This document shows positions 45,147-54,393 of a stretch of 64,000 bases of DNA, piece after piece. The notes below the pieces were generated by a model, which saw only the letters and a list, made by a program, of their open reading frames with translations, was not told the DNA's origin and did not search any database. This DNA is from Cupriavidus taiwanensis LMG 19424 (GTDB lineage Bacteria > Pseudomonadota > Gammaproteobacteria > Burkholderiales > Burkholderiaceae), in contig NC_010529.1 of NCBI RefSeq assembly GCF_000069785.1, positions 382,894 through 446,893 of the forward strand. The letters are read 5' to 3'. The position numbers and the translations under genes were made by a program. Every line of letters begins with the position of its first letter. Within the stretch, counting starts at the first letter, position 1.

Positions 45147-45411
45147 CCGAGAGAGTCGCCACTGCCGCCCCACGCGGCCAGGCAAAACGGTCTGCCTCAA
45201 GTCGTTTCAAAAAAAGCCAATATCCGTTCCGGCCCCAGCCAAGCAGCTTGATCCGATCGGCTCGCCGATTGCGAAACACGTAGACCGCTTGTGCGAACGA
45301 ATCGAGCCCCAGCGACTGCTCGACCAGCGCCGACAGACCATTGATACTCTTGCGGAAATCCACGGCTTCCCGGTGCAGGTAGACCTTCAGCCCTTCGTCG
45401 AAGCGGAACAT
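45147..45411 (-). pseudogene. tnpB: IS66 TnpB N-terminal part (copy 3)
   Basis: MFRFDEGLKVYLHREAVDFR through AWPRGAAVATLS, then IS256. Same sequence as copy 2 with two substitutions. Confidence 0.88.
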
Positions 45412-45869
45412 CAGCTCGCCCCCAACGCTTCGATCATCGCCTTTACGAGTTCACCGTCACGCCCACCGCATGCGAGCTCAATCGCCACGCCGTTTGGCAA
45501 CTTCGCACTCAGCAGCGCGACTGATCGCGACGGCTGAGGTTGCGGTTCAACTGCCACGGCCGTCGTGCGACTCGGCGCAGTGACCACAGCTTCGACTTCA
45601 GGGGATCGGATTCCCTGAACAACCGGCACGAACGCCGCCAGCGAACCGCGTTCCACTGCCTTCGATTCCCGATGCAGCCGAATCCATTTGCGCAGTTGAT
45701 TGGCATTGACTTGAGCCTTGAGCGCCATGCCTGCCACCGATGCGCCAGGCCGAAGACACAGCTCAATCAAACGCCGTTTGGCCACCGGCTCGTAATCGCG
45801 TTTGCCATTGCGCCGGACACGCACTACTCGCAGTGGAAAGCAGTCAACATCAATATCGTCAGTGTTCAT
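45411..45869 (-). CDS. tnpA: IS66 TnpA (copy 3)
   Basis: 152 aa from ATG 45869 (MNTDDIDVDCFPLRVV), differing from copy 2 at a few residues. Complete. The next 185 bp to 46138 hold no recognised gene. Confidence 0.88.
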   Translation of the reverse strand: MNTDDIDVDCFPLRVVRVRRNGKRDYEPVAKRRLIELCLRPGASVAGMALKAQVNANQLRKWIRLHRESKAVERGSLAAFVPVVQGIRSPEVEAVVTAPSRTTAVAVEPQPQPSRSVALLSAKLPNGVAIELACGGRDGELVKAMIEALGAS

Positions 45870-46138
45870 GGTTTGCGTTCGCAAAGTGTTTGCGGACGCA
45901 AGCCTGCCAAGACTCACCCTATAAAACTAGGACGCCGTTTCTCGGTCGCTTACATTCCATGGCACGGACGTTGCACATAGTCGATCCTGCGATGTACCTG
46001 CTCCCTTGCGAGCGTGAAGCATCCGCCAACGCCTAGGCGGTGTTGTCCGGAAACATACAGCGAATGTCGCGACGAGTAACCATAACTGCGGGCACCTCCG
46101 CTTCTGCCGCAATGCCTTGTGCGGCGAGGGAAAAATAA

Positions 46139-48478
46139 ATGATTGCACGACTACATCACTGGATGATCGCTTTTAGTCTGCTAGCCGGTCTCGGCGGCTG
46201 TGGAGGGGGCGCTTCCGGCACAAATCATGAAACAGGCACTGCCCCAACCGTATCCGGAACCGTAGGAGGAGCTATTACTCCCATTCCACCGGCTACCCCA
46301 CCGGCTACCCCACCGGCCGCACAACCGGGGACAGGAGGGAGGCCACCAGGAAAGGCGGTGCTGACGCCAGCAGTGCTCGTACCAACTGTCCGGTTTATAG
46401 AGCAGATGCCCGCTGAGCAGTTTGTCGGTCCGACCTACTCACCCGAAGGCGGGGAATATGACCTCGGCTCCGTCGTCGTGAGTACCGCTGACGTTTCACC
46501 GGCTGTTTTTCTCACTCGTATTCATGGCTGGATTCGCTATCCGGGTGCACCAGTGAACCCGTCCGGTACCGCGCCGACCTCCTATCCCGTGGTCATATTC
46601 CTCCATGGCATGCATAATCGGTCTGAGCCCAGCTTCGAAGGGTACGACTATCTGGCAAATGACCTTGTTGTGCATGGTTATGTCACGCTGTCAATAGATG
46701 CGAACGACATTAATGCGTTTTGCCCATCGACGGCGATTGGGTGTATTCACGGGGGAGCGGGCGATTATTCATCGCAGTCGCGAGGCCAACTGGTCCTTGC
46801 AACACTCGACCGTCTCAAGAAATTGAGTGATGGGGGTCAAACCACGACCGGTATACAGATCCCGAAGCAGTTGATTGGCAAGATTGATTTTAGCCGGATT
46901 GGCATCATGGGGCACTCCCGAGGTGGCCAGGGTATCAACGACGCCATCCAGCTTAATGATCGGCGCATTGGTGTCAGTCTGCAACAGCTACGCTCGGCCA
47001 CCGCCGAACTGCAAAATGAAAAAGACAATTGGGCAGGTAATACCTGGTTTGCTGCGCCCGGCGCAGCCGTGACCACCGGCACAAAGGCGGCGTTCCTCAC
47101 GACGCTCAACACCCTGATAGCCGAGCTAAGCGTGAACGGTCTATCTGATCAGGATCTGTCAACATTCCTCGACATGAATAACGTCATGCTTTCTCCTGAA
47201 GCGGGCGACTGGTCGAACACTCCACCGAAATATGTTTTCAAGGCCGCGCTCTCACTTGCGCCAACAGACAGCCAGTCCTACCGGAAGATCGCCAGCGTGC
47301 CCTTTGCCGCGATGGTGGGAACATGTGATGGAGACGTGAACAATTTGTCCGGAACACACGTGCTCGACAACAACCGCTTCAGCAGGGATCCTGCCGACTC
47401 GGCTCCGCGGTTCCAGATTGTGGTACGCGGGGCTAATCACAATTACTTCAATAGCCAATGGACAAAGGACGATTACAGCGGATTACAGGGAGATTACTGC
47501 TATGCAGACGCCACGCACGCGACCAGACTGGCTACAGCCGATCAGCAATCCATCGGGCTATTCGTGATCAACAGTTTCATGCGCAATTTCGTTGGGGGAG
47601 AAGCGGTGTTTGCTCCCTACTGGAATGGCACAGCCAGACTGCCAGCGGCGGCCTGTCCGGGGAGTCAGGCACCTTGTGATAACCGGGTGGTGCTGACGAT
47701 TCAGATCAATGGAGTCAACGGACATAAAATGATTGCTCCATTCGACGAATATGGCCTGAACCAGCCCTACGACAGCACAATCTCGACCTTGCAGACGGGC
47801 GGTCCGCTGGACCTGATCGACGCATCCGCCTTTCGAGGTAACGTATACACTTGCGCGACGGATCTCACCCTGGGGGATGGAGCCATACCGACCTGTACAC
47901 AGCCCTCGCCGACGGGGATATTCTTCAGGACAGGTCCTGAAGGCCCGCTTAGTACCTACGTAGGCGGGTTGCTGTCGATCGCCAATCAGGTTCAGTTCAC
48001 ACTGACCGGACCAAACATGACGCTGCCGGTTACGCTTAAGGAACCCGCGTACGGGCCAAGCGGCCAGCCGGTAACGGCAAACGCCCTGTCGACGGTTGGG
48101 TTTGACACATTAAGCTTCCGCATCGCAATGGTCCGACCCCAGCCCTCCGTTGAGGGAATGCTCGCGGCGCAGCAGGTGAGTGTCACACTCACCGATAGCA
48201 AGGGGCGCGACTCACCGGCGATACTGGTCAGTGACTTCTCCGACGCGCTGGACAGCAGCATGGGACTGTCGATTCCCCCCCAAAGCTCAATGCCCGAGTT
48301 GCTGAACATGGTGGCAATCCCACTCGACGCATTCGGGCCTGATCCCGCATCAAAAAGCACGTTCGATATCACTCAACTCAGCAAGCTGACCCTGAAGTTC
48401 GCCAATGCGCCCAATGATGGCACCGCGGTCTCCTTGACCGACCTCGAACTGCAGAATTTCGGACGCAACGTTCACTGA
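46139..48478 (+). CDS. Large lipoprotein with alpha/beta-hydrolase domain
   Basis: 779 aa. Signal peptide with lipobox LGGC (Cys21), then a Thr/Pro-rich linker with repeated PATPPATPPA (residues 50-60). Residues ~90-490 form an alpha/beta-hydrolase: oxyanion-side VVIFLHGMHN (152-160) and nucleophile Ser260 in GHSRGG; a His follows in GANHNYF. Residues ~510-779 look like two beta-rich accessory domains. Likely an outer-membrane or surface esterase/lipase; substrate unknown. The same-strand promoter is not obvious. Bordered by IS66 and IS5 debris; not in an operon. Confidence 0.75.
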   Translation: MIARLHHWMIAFSLLAGLGGCGGGASGTNHETGTAPTVSGTVGGAITPIPPATPPATPPAAQPGTGGRPPGKAVLTPAVLVPTVRFIEQMPAEQFVGPTYSPEGGEYDLGSVVVSTADVSPAVFLTRIHGWIRYPGAPVNPSGTAPTSYPVVIFLHGMHNRSEPSFEGYDYLANDLVVHGYVTLSIDANDINAFCPSTAIGCIHGGAGDYSSQSRGQLVLATLDRLKKLSDGGQTTTGIQIPKQLIGKIDFSRIGIMGHSRGGQGINDAIQLNDRRIGVSLQQLRSATAELQNEKDNWAGNTWFAAPGAAVTTGTKAAFLTTLNTLIAELSVNGLSDQDLSTFLDMNNVMLSPEAGDWSNTPPKYVFKAALSLAPTDSQSYRKIASVPFAAMVGTCDGDVNNLSGTHVLDNNRFSRDPADSAPRFQIVVRGANHNYFNSQWTKDDYSGLQGDYCYADATHATRLATADQQSIGLFVINSFMRNFVGGEAVFAPYWNGTARLPAAACPGSQAPCDNRVVLTIQINGVNGHKMIAPFDEYGLNQPYDSTISTLQTGGPLDLIDASAFRGNVYTCATDLTLGDGAIPTCTQPSPTGIFFRTGPEGPLSTYVGGLLSIANQVQFTLTGPNMTLPVTLKEPAYGPSGQPVTANALSTVGFDTLSFRIAMVRPQPSVEGMLAAQQVSVTLTDSKGRDSPAILVSDFSDALDSSMGLSIPPQSSMPELLNMVAIPLDAFGPDPASKSTFDITQLSKLTLKFANAPNDGTAVSLTDLELQNFGRNVH

Positions 48479-48552
48479 GTGTGTGCCGGCCTGAGCGCCT
48501 GCTCACGACTTTAGTTTCCGTTCGTCCAATTTTCCCAAGGTGGATTTTTATG

Positions 48553-48845
48553 CACCTCTGTCGCTAAGTGCACAAACGCGAATCGAGGGTGCTTGGCCGT
48601 TTAACAGGAAGCTGAATGCGCCACGACGCCAACCTATCAGCCCGGAGCGAAGGTTTCTGGCACGCGCGCAGCAGCATTCGCGGGCTGTGCGCGAGGCATC
48701 GGCGTGAGTCAGAAACGCGCTCATGCCCAAGCAGCCAGCAGTTTGCCGTGCGCCATCCACAGGTTTGACAGCGCGAACAAGGTTATGGGTTGCGCGGTGT
48801 TCTTCCTCAGCCCTCGATAGCGGACCTTGGTGTAGCCGAGCAGGC
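48553..48845 (-). pseudogene. IS5-family (323-aa type) remnant, copy D
   Basis: Right part of the 1191-bp IS5: C-terminal codons [20 protein letters not shown] then [16 protein letters not shown] and the downstream non-coding end. The terminus (TAAGTGCACAAACGCG) is damaged. At 48845 it is joined to an istB fragment. Confidence 0.85.
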
Positions 48846-49230
48846 CTGTCGACAGGGATTCTCTGCTCTCTATCTGCGGGTGCCTCGACTGTTCGAGGAA
48901 CTGCAGATCGCCCACGGCGACGGGAGCTTTACGCGCCGCCTGGCGCAACTCGCACGCATCGATGTTCTGGTGCTGGACGACTGGGGCCTACAGGAGCCTT
49001 CTGAAAGCGCTCGCGGCGATCTGCTGGAAGTTCTGGACGACCGCGTCGGTACCCGCTCGACCATCGTGACAAGCCAGCTCCCGATCGAGCATTGGCACCA
49101 GTGGTTGAATGATCCGACGCTGGCTGACGCCATCCTGGACCGGCTGGTCCACCAGGCGCACAAAGTGGCGCTCAAAGGCGAATCCATGCGCAAGCGCACG
49201 GCAACCGACGCCAAGAAACGGGTATCGTGA
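48846..49230 (+). pseudogene. istB: IS21-family IstB C-terminal fragment
   Basis: [20 protein letters not shown], Walker [11 protein letters not shown], then [18 protein letters not shown] and KGESMRKR. It belongs to a different IS21 lineage from the complete copies here. Walker A is lost. Just after it, two TGATCAC(G/C)TTC(G/A)CCGAAA repeats (49278-49318) are the terminal repeats of this element. Confidence 0.85.
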
Positions 49231-49318
49231 TCACCTACGCTACAATCTCCTGACCGCGCAGTACCACCTTCCTTCCCTGATCACGTTCGCCGAAACCGCT
49301 GATCACCTTCACCGAAAT

Positions 49319-49697
49319 CCGCAGTCCGAGCGGCGCGGATGCTCGGAAATGAGAGTGAACCGATACTGCCGAGCATTGGCTACGAAAAGAAGCAAGGAGA
49401 CTGGATCCAGCGAATTTGTATTTACATTGCTGGAAGCGCTGTTCACCCATATCCGACAATGATGAGAATACTCGGATCGAACGCAGACCGGCGCTTCTCC
49501 GCTCAATCTGATTCTCCTACTCGGTCGGTGCGAGATGGAATCGCTTTAGGTGCGCAATAGTTGCTTGTGGAGCCGGGCTCCGTCCCTTTTGATTGGCTAA
49601 CGCGGGAGCCCATTTCAGCGGATCAGGTAAGCACATGCGCGCGGAAGGAGTACCGTTGACTCCGAGAAGGATGAGAGTCTCCATCGCACCCATACGG
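49319..49697. other. Intergenic region
   Basis: About 380 bp with no recognised gene. It ends with CCCATACGG (49689-49697), the left copy of the IS4 target duplication. Confidence 0.4.
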
Positions 49698-51171
49698 CAT
49701 CCCCTTATACGGAAGTAGGACCGTCTCCGCGGCGAGGCTTGGAGCTTGAAGTCCCGGGAATTTCGAGGTAAGGGGGTTGTTAACTTCGCCAGACTCGCGT
49801 TTACTCTCGGATTTTCGCGCAGCAATGAGCAACGAGTCGGGGGCATGGGTGGACGAGGAATTCGAGAGTCTGGATCTTGGTGATCCGGGGCGGGATCGGC
49901 GCGCCAAGGAGCTGCTCAAGCGGTTTGCGGCTCTGCCGACGGCGAGCATCCCCGGCGCATGCGATGACTGGTCGCAAACCATCGCGGCATATCGGTTTCT
50001 CGGCAATGAGCAGATCGATTGGCGGGACGTAATGCAGCCGCATTGGGAGCGCACTGCAGCGAGGGCCGCGCAGTTTCCGGTGGTGCTGTGCATCGCTGAT
50101 ACAACCGAATTGAACTTTAATGGCCAGGAGATCGACGGGCTGGGTCCGTTGACCTATGAAGCCCAGCGGGGCATGTTTTTGCATCCGACCTACGCGGTGA
50201 CGCCTGACCGCGAGCCGCTGGGGGTGATCGATGCCTGGATGTGGGCTCGGGAGCCCAAGGACGCCGATGGCAACCGGGGCGGGATCAAGGAAAGCGTACG
50301 CTGGATTGAAGGATATGAACGGGTTGCGGAGCAAGCCGCGCTATTGCCGCAGACACGGCTGGTGTATGTGACAGACCGCGAGGGTGATATTGCCGAGTTG
50401 ATGGCGCGCGCCCAGGAACTTGGCCAACCGGCCGACTGGTTGATCCGCAGCCAACACAACCGCAACCTGGCCGAGGGCGGCAAGTTGTGGGATAGCGTCG
50501 ACGCCAGCCCGGTACTCGGGGAAATCACCTTTATCTTGCCAGGGCGAGCAGGCCAGAAGGCGCGCGAGGTCAAACAGGAACTACGCGCCCAGCGTATGAA
50601 GCTGCCGGGTCTGGTCGGAGCGGAGTTCACCTGTGTGGCGGCAAGGGAGATCGAAGCGCCCGCAGGCGTCAAGCCAGTGGTTTGGCGATTGGTGACGAAC
50701 CGAGAAGCGCAGGACGCTGATGCGGTCAACGAACTTGTTGAATGGTATCGGGCAAGGTGGGAGATCGAGATGTTCTTCCATGTCCTGAAGACCGGCTGCA
50801 AGGTCGAGGCGCTACAGCTATCGCACATGGATCGTGTGGAGCGGGCCTTGGCGTTGTATATGGTGGTGGCATGGCGCATTGCCCGCCTGATGCGGTTGGG
50901 CAGAACCTGTCCGGATCTGGATGCGTCGCTGTTCTTCGATGCCGACGAGATTCGGGGGGCATACGTGCTCTCCAAGAAAGCTCGCCCGAAGACACCGGTC
51001 ACACTCAATCAGATGATTCGGTTGGTTGCTTCCCTGGGCGGGTTCCTTGGGCGGAAGAACGATGGCGAGCCCGGCGCCAAGACGATCTGGATCGGCATGC
51101 AGCGAACCATGGACGCCGCGCTCACTATTCAAACACTGAGGGAAGAGTCATGACTTCCGTATAAGGAAATG
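49698..51171 (+). mobile_element. IS4-family (IS50 group) element, copy 2, with 9-bp duplication
   Basis: 1474 bp with perfect flanking repeats CCCATACGG (49689-49697 and 51172-51180), the 9-bp duplication typical of IS50. This copy is therefore in its original place. It landed 145 bp upstream of the hns-type gene, close to that gene's promoter but not in it. Confidence 0.95.
49825..51153 (+). CDS. IS4-family (Tn5/IS50-like) transposase, copy 2
   Basis: 442 aa from ATG 49825 (TTG at 49777 possible). Same catalytic motifs as the protein at 7813, with Glu in AVNELVEWY. Intact. Confidence 0.94.
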   Translation: MSNESGAWVDEEFESLDLGDPGRDRRAKELLKRFAALPTASIPGACDDWSQTIAAYRFLGNEQIDWRDVMQPHWERTAARAAQFPVVLCIADTTELNFNGQEIDGLGPLTYEAQRGMFLHPTYAVTPDREPLGVIDAWMWAREPKDADGNRGGIKESVRWIEGYERVAEQAALLPQTRLVYVTDREGDIAELMARAQELGQPADWLIRSQHNRNLAEGGKLWDSVDASPVLGEITFILPGRAGQKAREVKQELRAQRMKLPGLVGAEFTCVAAREIEAPAGVKPVVWRLVTNREAQDADAVNELVEWYRARWEIEMFFHVLKTGCKVEALQLSHMDRVERALALYMVVAWRIARLMRLGRTCPDLDASLFFDADEIRGAYVLSKKARPKTPVTLNQMIRLVASLGGFLGRKNDGEPGAKTIWIGMQRTMDAALTIQTLREES

Positions 51172-51258
51172 CCCATACGGTTCAAGTGCCAACGGCACGG
51201 CCGCAGCCCCGAGTTTGAGCGCTTTGCGACATTTTGTAGGGTAAGGAACAAAAAGACC

Positions 51259-51287
51259 TTGCGGACTGACTTTAAAGTGCGTATAAG
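51259..51287 (+). promoter_or_regulatory. Sigma-70 promoter of hns-type gene
   Basis: TTGCGG (51259-51264), 17-base spacer, TATAAG (51282-51287). Transcription would start near 51294, leaving a ~20-nt leader with a GGGGG ribosome site before ATG 51317. Confidence 0.6.
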
Positions 51288-51316
51288 TCAAATGTCAGCA
51301 ATAAGCGGGGGCTCAA

Positions 51317-51631
51317 ATGGCAACATATAAAGAACTGATAGCGCAAAAGCAAGCGATCGAGGCTCAGCTTGAAGAGGCACGGGCGAGCGAGGTTGCCAGC
51401 GTCATCGAACAAATTCGTGATTTGATGGCGCAATACGACCTGTTGCCCGAAGATGTTGCGCCGCGGCGTCGTAGGGGACGGCCAGTCGGTGCTGCTTCAG
51501 CGCAGCGCGAAAAGGCGCCGCTGCCACCCAAGTATATGGACCCCAAGACCGCGAAGACTTGGTCCGGCAGAGGTCGAGCACCGGCATGGTTGGGCAAACG
51601 GCCTGAACGTTTTCTAATTCCGCAGGAGTGA
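51317..51631 (+). CDS. H-NS family nucleoid-associated protein
   Basis: 104 aa. The N-terminal half is a coiled-coil oligomerisation region (YKELIAQKQAIEAQLEEARA, SVIEQIRDLMAQY); the linker RRRRGRPVG is AT-hook-like. The C-terminal DNA-binding motif is the Burkholderiales form KYMDPKTAKTWSGRGRAPAW. Such proteins bind AT-rich DNA and silence acquired genes. Its presence on this IS-rich segment, where several cargo genes are AT-rich, fits a xenogeneic silencer. The following 75 bp to the IS21 are empty. Confidence 0.93.
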   Translation: MATYKELIAQKQAIEAQLEEARASEVASVIEQIRDLMAQYDLLPEDVAPRRRRGRPVGAASAQREKAPLPPKYMDPKTAKTWSGRGRAPAWLGKRPERFLIPQE

Positions 51632-51782
51632 CGACACGCACGGGCGCTCAAATGCCCGGTGAAGCTAACGCTAGAAAGAGGGCATTTCGTAAAACCACTA
51701 GCAGGCTAGATAGCGTCAAGCAGGACGGCCGGTCCAGCGACAATCATTTTGGCCGGTTGGCCGGGATGATTGTCGGTGAGTG

Positions 51783-52619
51783 TTAGGTCATGGTTGTCGC
51801 TCCGTTATCGATGTCGCGGTGATTGTCGTTGTCGCTGGATGATTGTCGTCGGCGAGCAGACTGCTTGTCGCTTGCGGTGCGCCGACGGTAGCTTTCGACG
51901 TTCATTTCAAAGATCGTCGAATGGTGGACGAGTCGGTCAATCGCGGCGATGGTCATGCCGGGGTCAGGGAACACGTTGTCCCAGCCTGAGAACGGCTGGT
52001 TGGCCGTGATCAGCAGACTGCGCCGCTCATAGCGCTCGGCGATCAGTTCGAATAGGACACTGGTTTCGGCCTGGTCCTTGCGGGCGTACGACAGGTCGTC
52101 CAGGATGATCAGGTCAAAGCGGTCGAGCTTGGCCAGGGCTGCAGGTAACTGCAGGCTCTGCCTGGCTGCCTGCAGCTTCTGGACGATCTCGCTGGTACGC
52201 GTGAACAGTACCCTGTACCCAGCGTCGATCAGGGCATGCCCGATGGCCGATCCGAGGTGGCTCTTCCCACCGCCCGGCGGGCCGAAGATCAACACATTGG
52301 CACCTTTCTCCAGCCAGGAATCACCGCTCGCCAGTGCCATCACGTGCGCCTTGGAGACCATGGGCACAGCACTGAAGTCGAAGGCAGCCAGCGTCTTGGT
52401 TGGATCCAGGCGGGATTCGGTTCGGTGTCGTTCGATACGCCGCTTGGCCCGTTCGGCCAGTTCGTGTTCGAGCAAGGCGCCAAGCAGCCGGGTTGCCTGC
52501 CAGCTTTCCTTGTCGGCGCGCTGTGCGAACTCTGGCCAGAGCCGGCCAATGGTGGGCAGGCGCAGTTCGTTGAGCATCAACGTCAGGCGGGCGGCATCAA
52601 TTGGGAGCGGCGCGTTCAT
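51783..52619 (-). CDS. istB: IS21 helper ATPase IstB, copy 2
   Basis: 278 aa from ATG 52619, translation identical to the copy at 29825. Overlaps the istA stop by ATGA. Confidence 0.94.
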   Translation of the reverse strand: MNAPLPIDAARLTLMLNELRLPTIGRLWPEFAQRADKESWQATRLLGALLEHELAERAKRRIERHRTESRLDPTKTLAAFDFSAVPMVSKAHVMALASGDSWLEKGANVLIFGPPGGGKSHLGSAIGHALIDAGYRVLFTRTSEIVQKLQAARQSLQLPAALAKLDRFDLIILDDLSYARKDQAETSVLFELIAERYERRSLLITANQPFSGWDNVFPDPGMTIAAIDRLVHHSTIFEMNVESYRRRTASDKQSARRRQSSSDNDNHRDIDNGATTMT

Positions 52620-54115
52620 GCTGCGACCCCCTGGCCCAGCAGGGCGTCGTAGCAACTGGTCGCCGGCATCTGGACATGGATGACGGGGTGATCGGCTTGC
52701 CGCGGCGAGAACTCCTCGCGCAGCGCTTCCAGATCCGGCAGATCACCATCGCCCAACATGGCTTCCAGGCGCACGGCCAGCACGGCTTCGATACCGTCCA
52801 TGGCCGCCAGCTCAAGCAGGCCAACCATCGTCTTGCACGCGTCGCGTTGCGACAGCCGGGCATCAAGCTGCTCCCAGGTTCGCCGATAGGCCTCCCGAGG
52901 GAACAGATCGTCCCGGAACGCCAGGCCCTTGAAGGCCTGCGGCTTACGTTTGAGCCCCTCAATGAAGTGCCGATAGTCGATAGCGCGGCGGGTGCTGTGC
53001 GCGGCGTGGGAGCCCCGAGGAGTGCTGAACACCATGGCTCCGGACAGGTAGCAGTCCAGTCGGTCGCCGTACACACGCACCTTCAGACGGTGACCAATCA
53101 GGCGGGACGGCGCGCTGTAGAGGATGCCGCGCACGGTGAATGTGCTGCAACGGGTGACACGCGCTTCCTCTTCGGCAAAGTCCGTCGTGCGCCGGGGAGG
53201 CAGGTCCGTCAACTGCTCGCGCTCGAGACGGAACGCCGCTGCATGACGCCGGTTACGACGCATCACGACCTCGCGCAGGAGCGCCTCATAGGCGGCTCGA
53301 TCCTCGAAGTCCCGGTGGCCGCGCAGCATCAGTGCCTGGTCGACAGCCTCCTTCAGATAGCGGTGGGATGATTCCACACTGCCGTTCTCGTGGCCCAGGC
53401 CGCGGTTGTTACGGGTGCCGGTCATCCCATAGTGGTCCAGCAGGGCTTCGTAGCGCGTTGTGAAGTCCTCCTGCTCCTTCAGGTTCTTGAACGCCGCCGA
53501 GAGGCTGTCGGTGCGATGTTCTCGCGGGCAGCCGCCGGCCTGCCAGAGCGCGTTCTGCAAGCCCGAGGACAGCGCCTCGAAGCTCTCTCCGCCTTCAACC
53601 ACTTGGGCGTACTCCCAGCGCGAGAACGCGAACACGAAGTGATACAGGCGGTGAGGGAATGGAACGCCGGAGATGGTGATGCCCAGCGCCTGCATATCGG
53701 TGAAGTCCGACAGTGCCCGGATCCCCGGCGCGTGTTCCTGTGGGAAGAAGACTTCTTTGGCCGGTCCAGACACAGCCCGCCACTTGCTGATGCGCCGTTC
53801 GAGCGTGCGGCGCATGCTGTCAGGGTATTGGTCGGGATGGTCGTCCTGGAGCTTGCGCAGAATGGTGATGGCTTGCAGGCGCGGCTCGCTAGCAAGCATC
53901 GGCACGACCTCGGTGTCCCAGACCTCGACGAATGGATCGGGCCGCGAGCGCCAGTAACGGCGGGGCTTCTGCGAAGGCAGTTGGCTATCACGTTCGATAC
54001 GCCGGGCACTGCGCACACTGATGCCGGCCTTGGCAGCGGCAATCTCCTGGGTATGCTGTTTGCGTTTGGACATGTAGAGGCTAACCTGTTGGTCGGTAAT
54101 ACGGGTTCCAGACAT
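52616..54115 (-). CDS. istA: IS21 transposase IstA, copy 2
   Basis: 499 aa, identical in translation to the copy at 30658. Identity of both genes over 22 kb distance points to recent transposition or duplication. Confidence 0.94.
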   Translation of the reverse strand: MSGTRITDQQVSLYMSKRKQHTQEIAAAKAGISVRSARRIERDSQLPSQKPRRYWRSRPDPFVEVWDTEVVPMLASEPRLQAITILRKLQDDHPDQYPDSMRRTLERRISKWRAVSGPAKEVFFPQEHAPGIRALSDFTDMQALGITISGVPFPHRLYHFVFAFSRWEYAQVVEGGESFEALSSGLQNALWQAGGCPREHRTDSLSAAFKNLKEQEDFTTRYEALLDHYGMTGTRNNRGLGHENGSVESSHRYLKEAVDQALMLRGHRDFEDRAAYEALLREVVMRRNRRHAAAFRLEREQLTDLPPRRTTDFAEEEARVTRCSTFTVRGILYSAPSRLIGHRLKVRVYGDRLDCYLSGAMVFSTPRGSHAAHSTRRAIDYRHFIEGLKRKPQAFKGLAFRDDLFPREAYRRTWEQLDARLSQRDACKTMVGLLELAAMDGIEAVLAVRLEAMLGDGDLPDLEALREEFSPRQADHPVIHVQMPATSCYDALLGQGVAA

Positions 54116-54273
54116 GGACTGACCGCTTATTGATGCGATCAGCCATCGTAGAACCCGGCCAACTCGGCGCCGCCGGTGGCGGAAACTCTCCGGCGGCTAC
54201 GCCGCCTCCGAGTTCCCGCCACCGGCCAAGATGTTTGTCGCTACGCCGGACAAAATGATTGTCGCCGCCCAAG

Positions 54274-54323
54274 CAGGCTGCTGAAGTACTCATCGCTAGC
54301 GCGATGAGTACTTCAGCAGCCTG
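54274..54323. mobile_element. 50-bp palindromic miniature IS5-derived element
   Basis: Two 23-bp arms (each the terminal CAGGCTGCTGAAGTACTCAT plus CGC of the 1327-bp IS5) in inverted orientation around TAGC. Removing the IS21 shows CTAG on both sides (51698-51701 and 54324-54327), the target duplication of that IS5. It contains no gene. Confidence 0.8.
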
Positions 54324-54393
54324 CTAGATGCTTTTCACTTCCGGAAGTCTCCCCCAAAGTTTATCTTCGCATACGAAAATGGATCCTTTGACG

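Larger units (their letters stand above)
41976..45953 (-). mobile_element. IS66-family element (copy 3), inverted relative to copy 2, split by IS256
   Basis: Outer terminus (reversed GTAAGCGACCGAGAAACGG) ends at 45953. tnpA and tnpB read leftward; tnpB is interrupted by an IS256 with duplication CCGAGAGAG (42227-42235 and 45147-45155), and tnpC survives for ~52 codons before the IS5. Confidence 0.87.
51707..54271 (-). mobile_element. IS21-family element, copy 2
   Basis: Same element as at 29749. It is inserted into the edge of a 50-bp palindromic element: AGCAGGC occurs on both sides (51700-51706 and 54272-54278), a 7-bp duplication. Confidence 0.9.

Noticed and set aside
54270..54330. Palindrome as a Rho-independent terminator
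   Set aside because: The arms are IS5 terminal sequence flanked by CTAG and there is no T run; a mobile origin explains it better.
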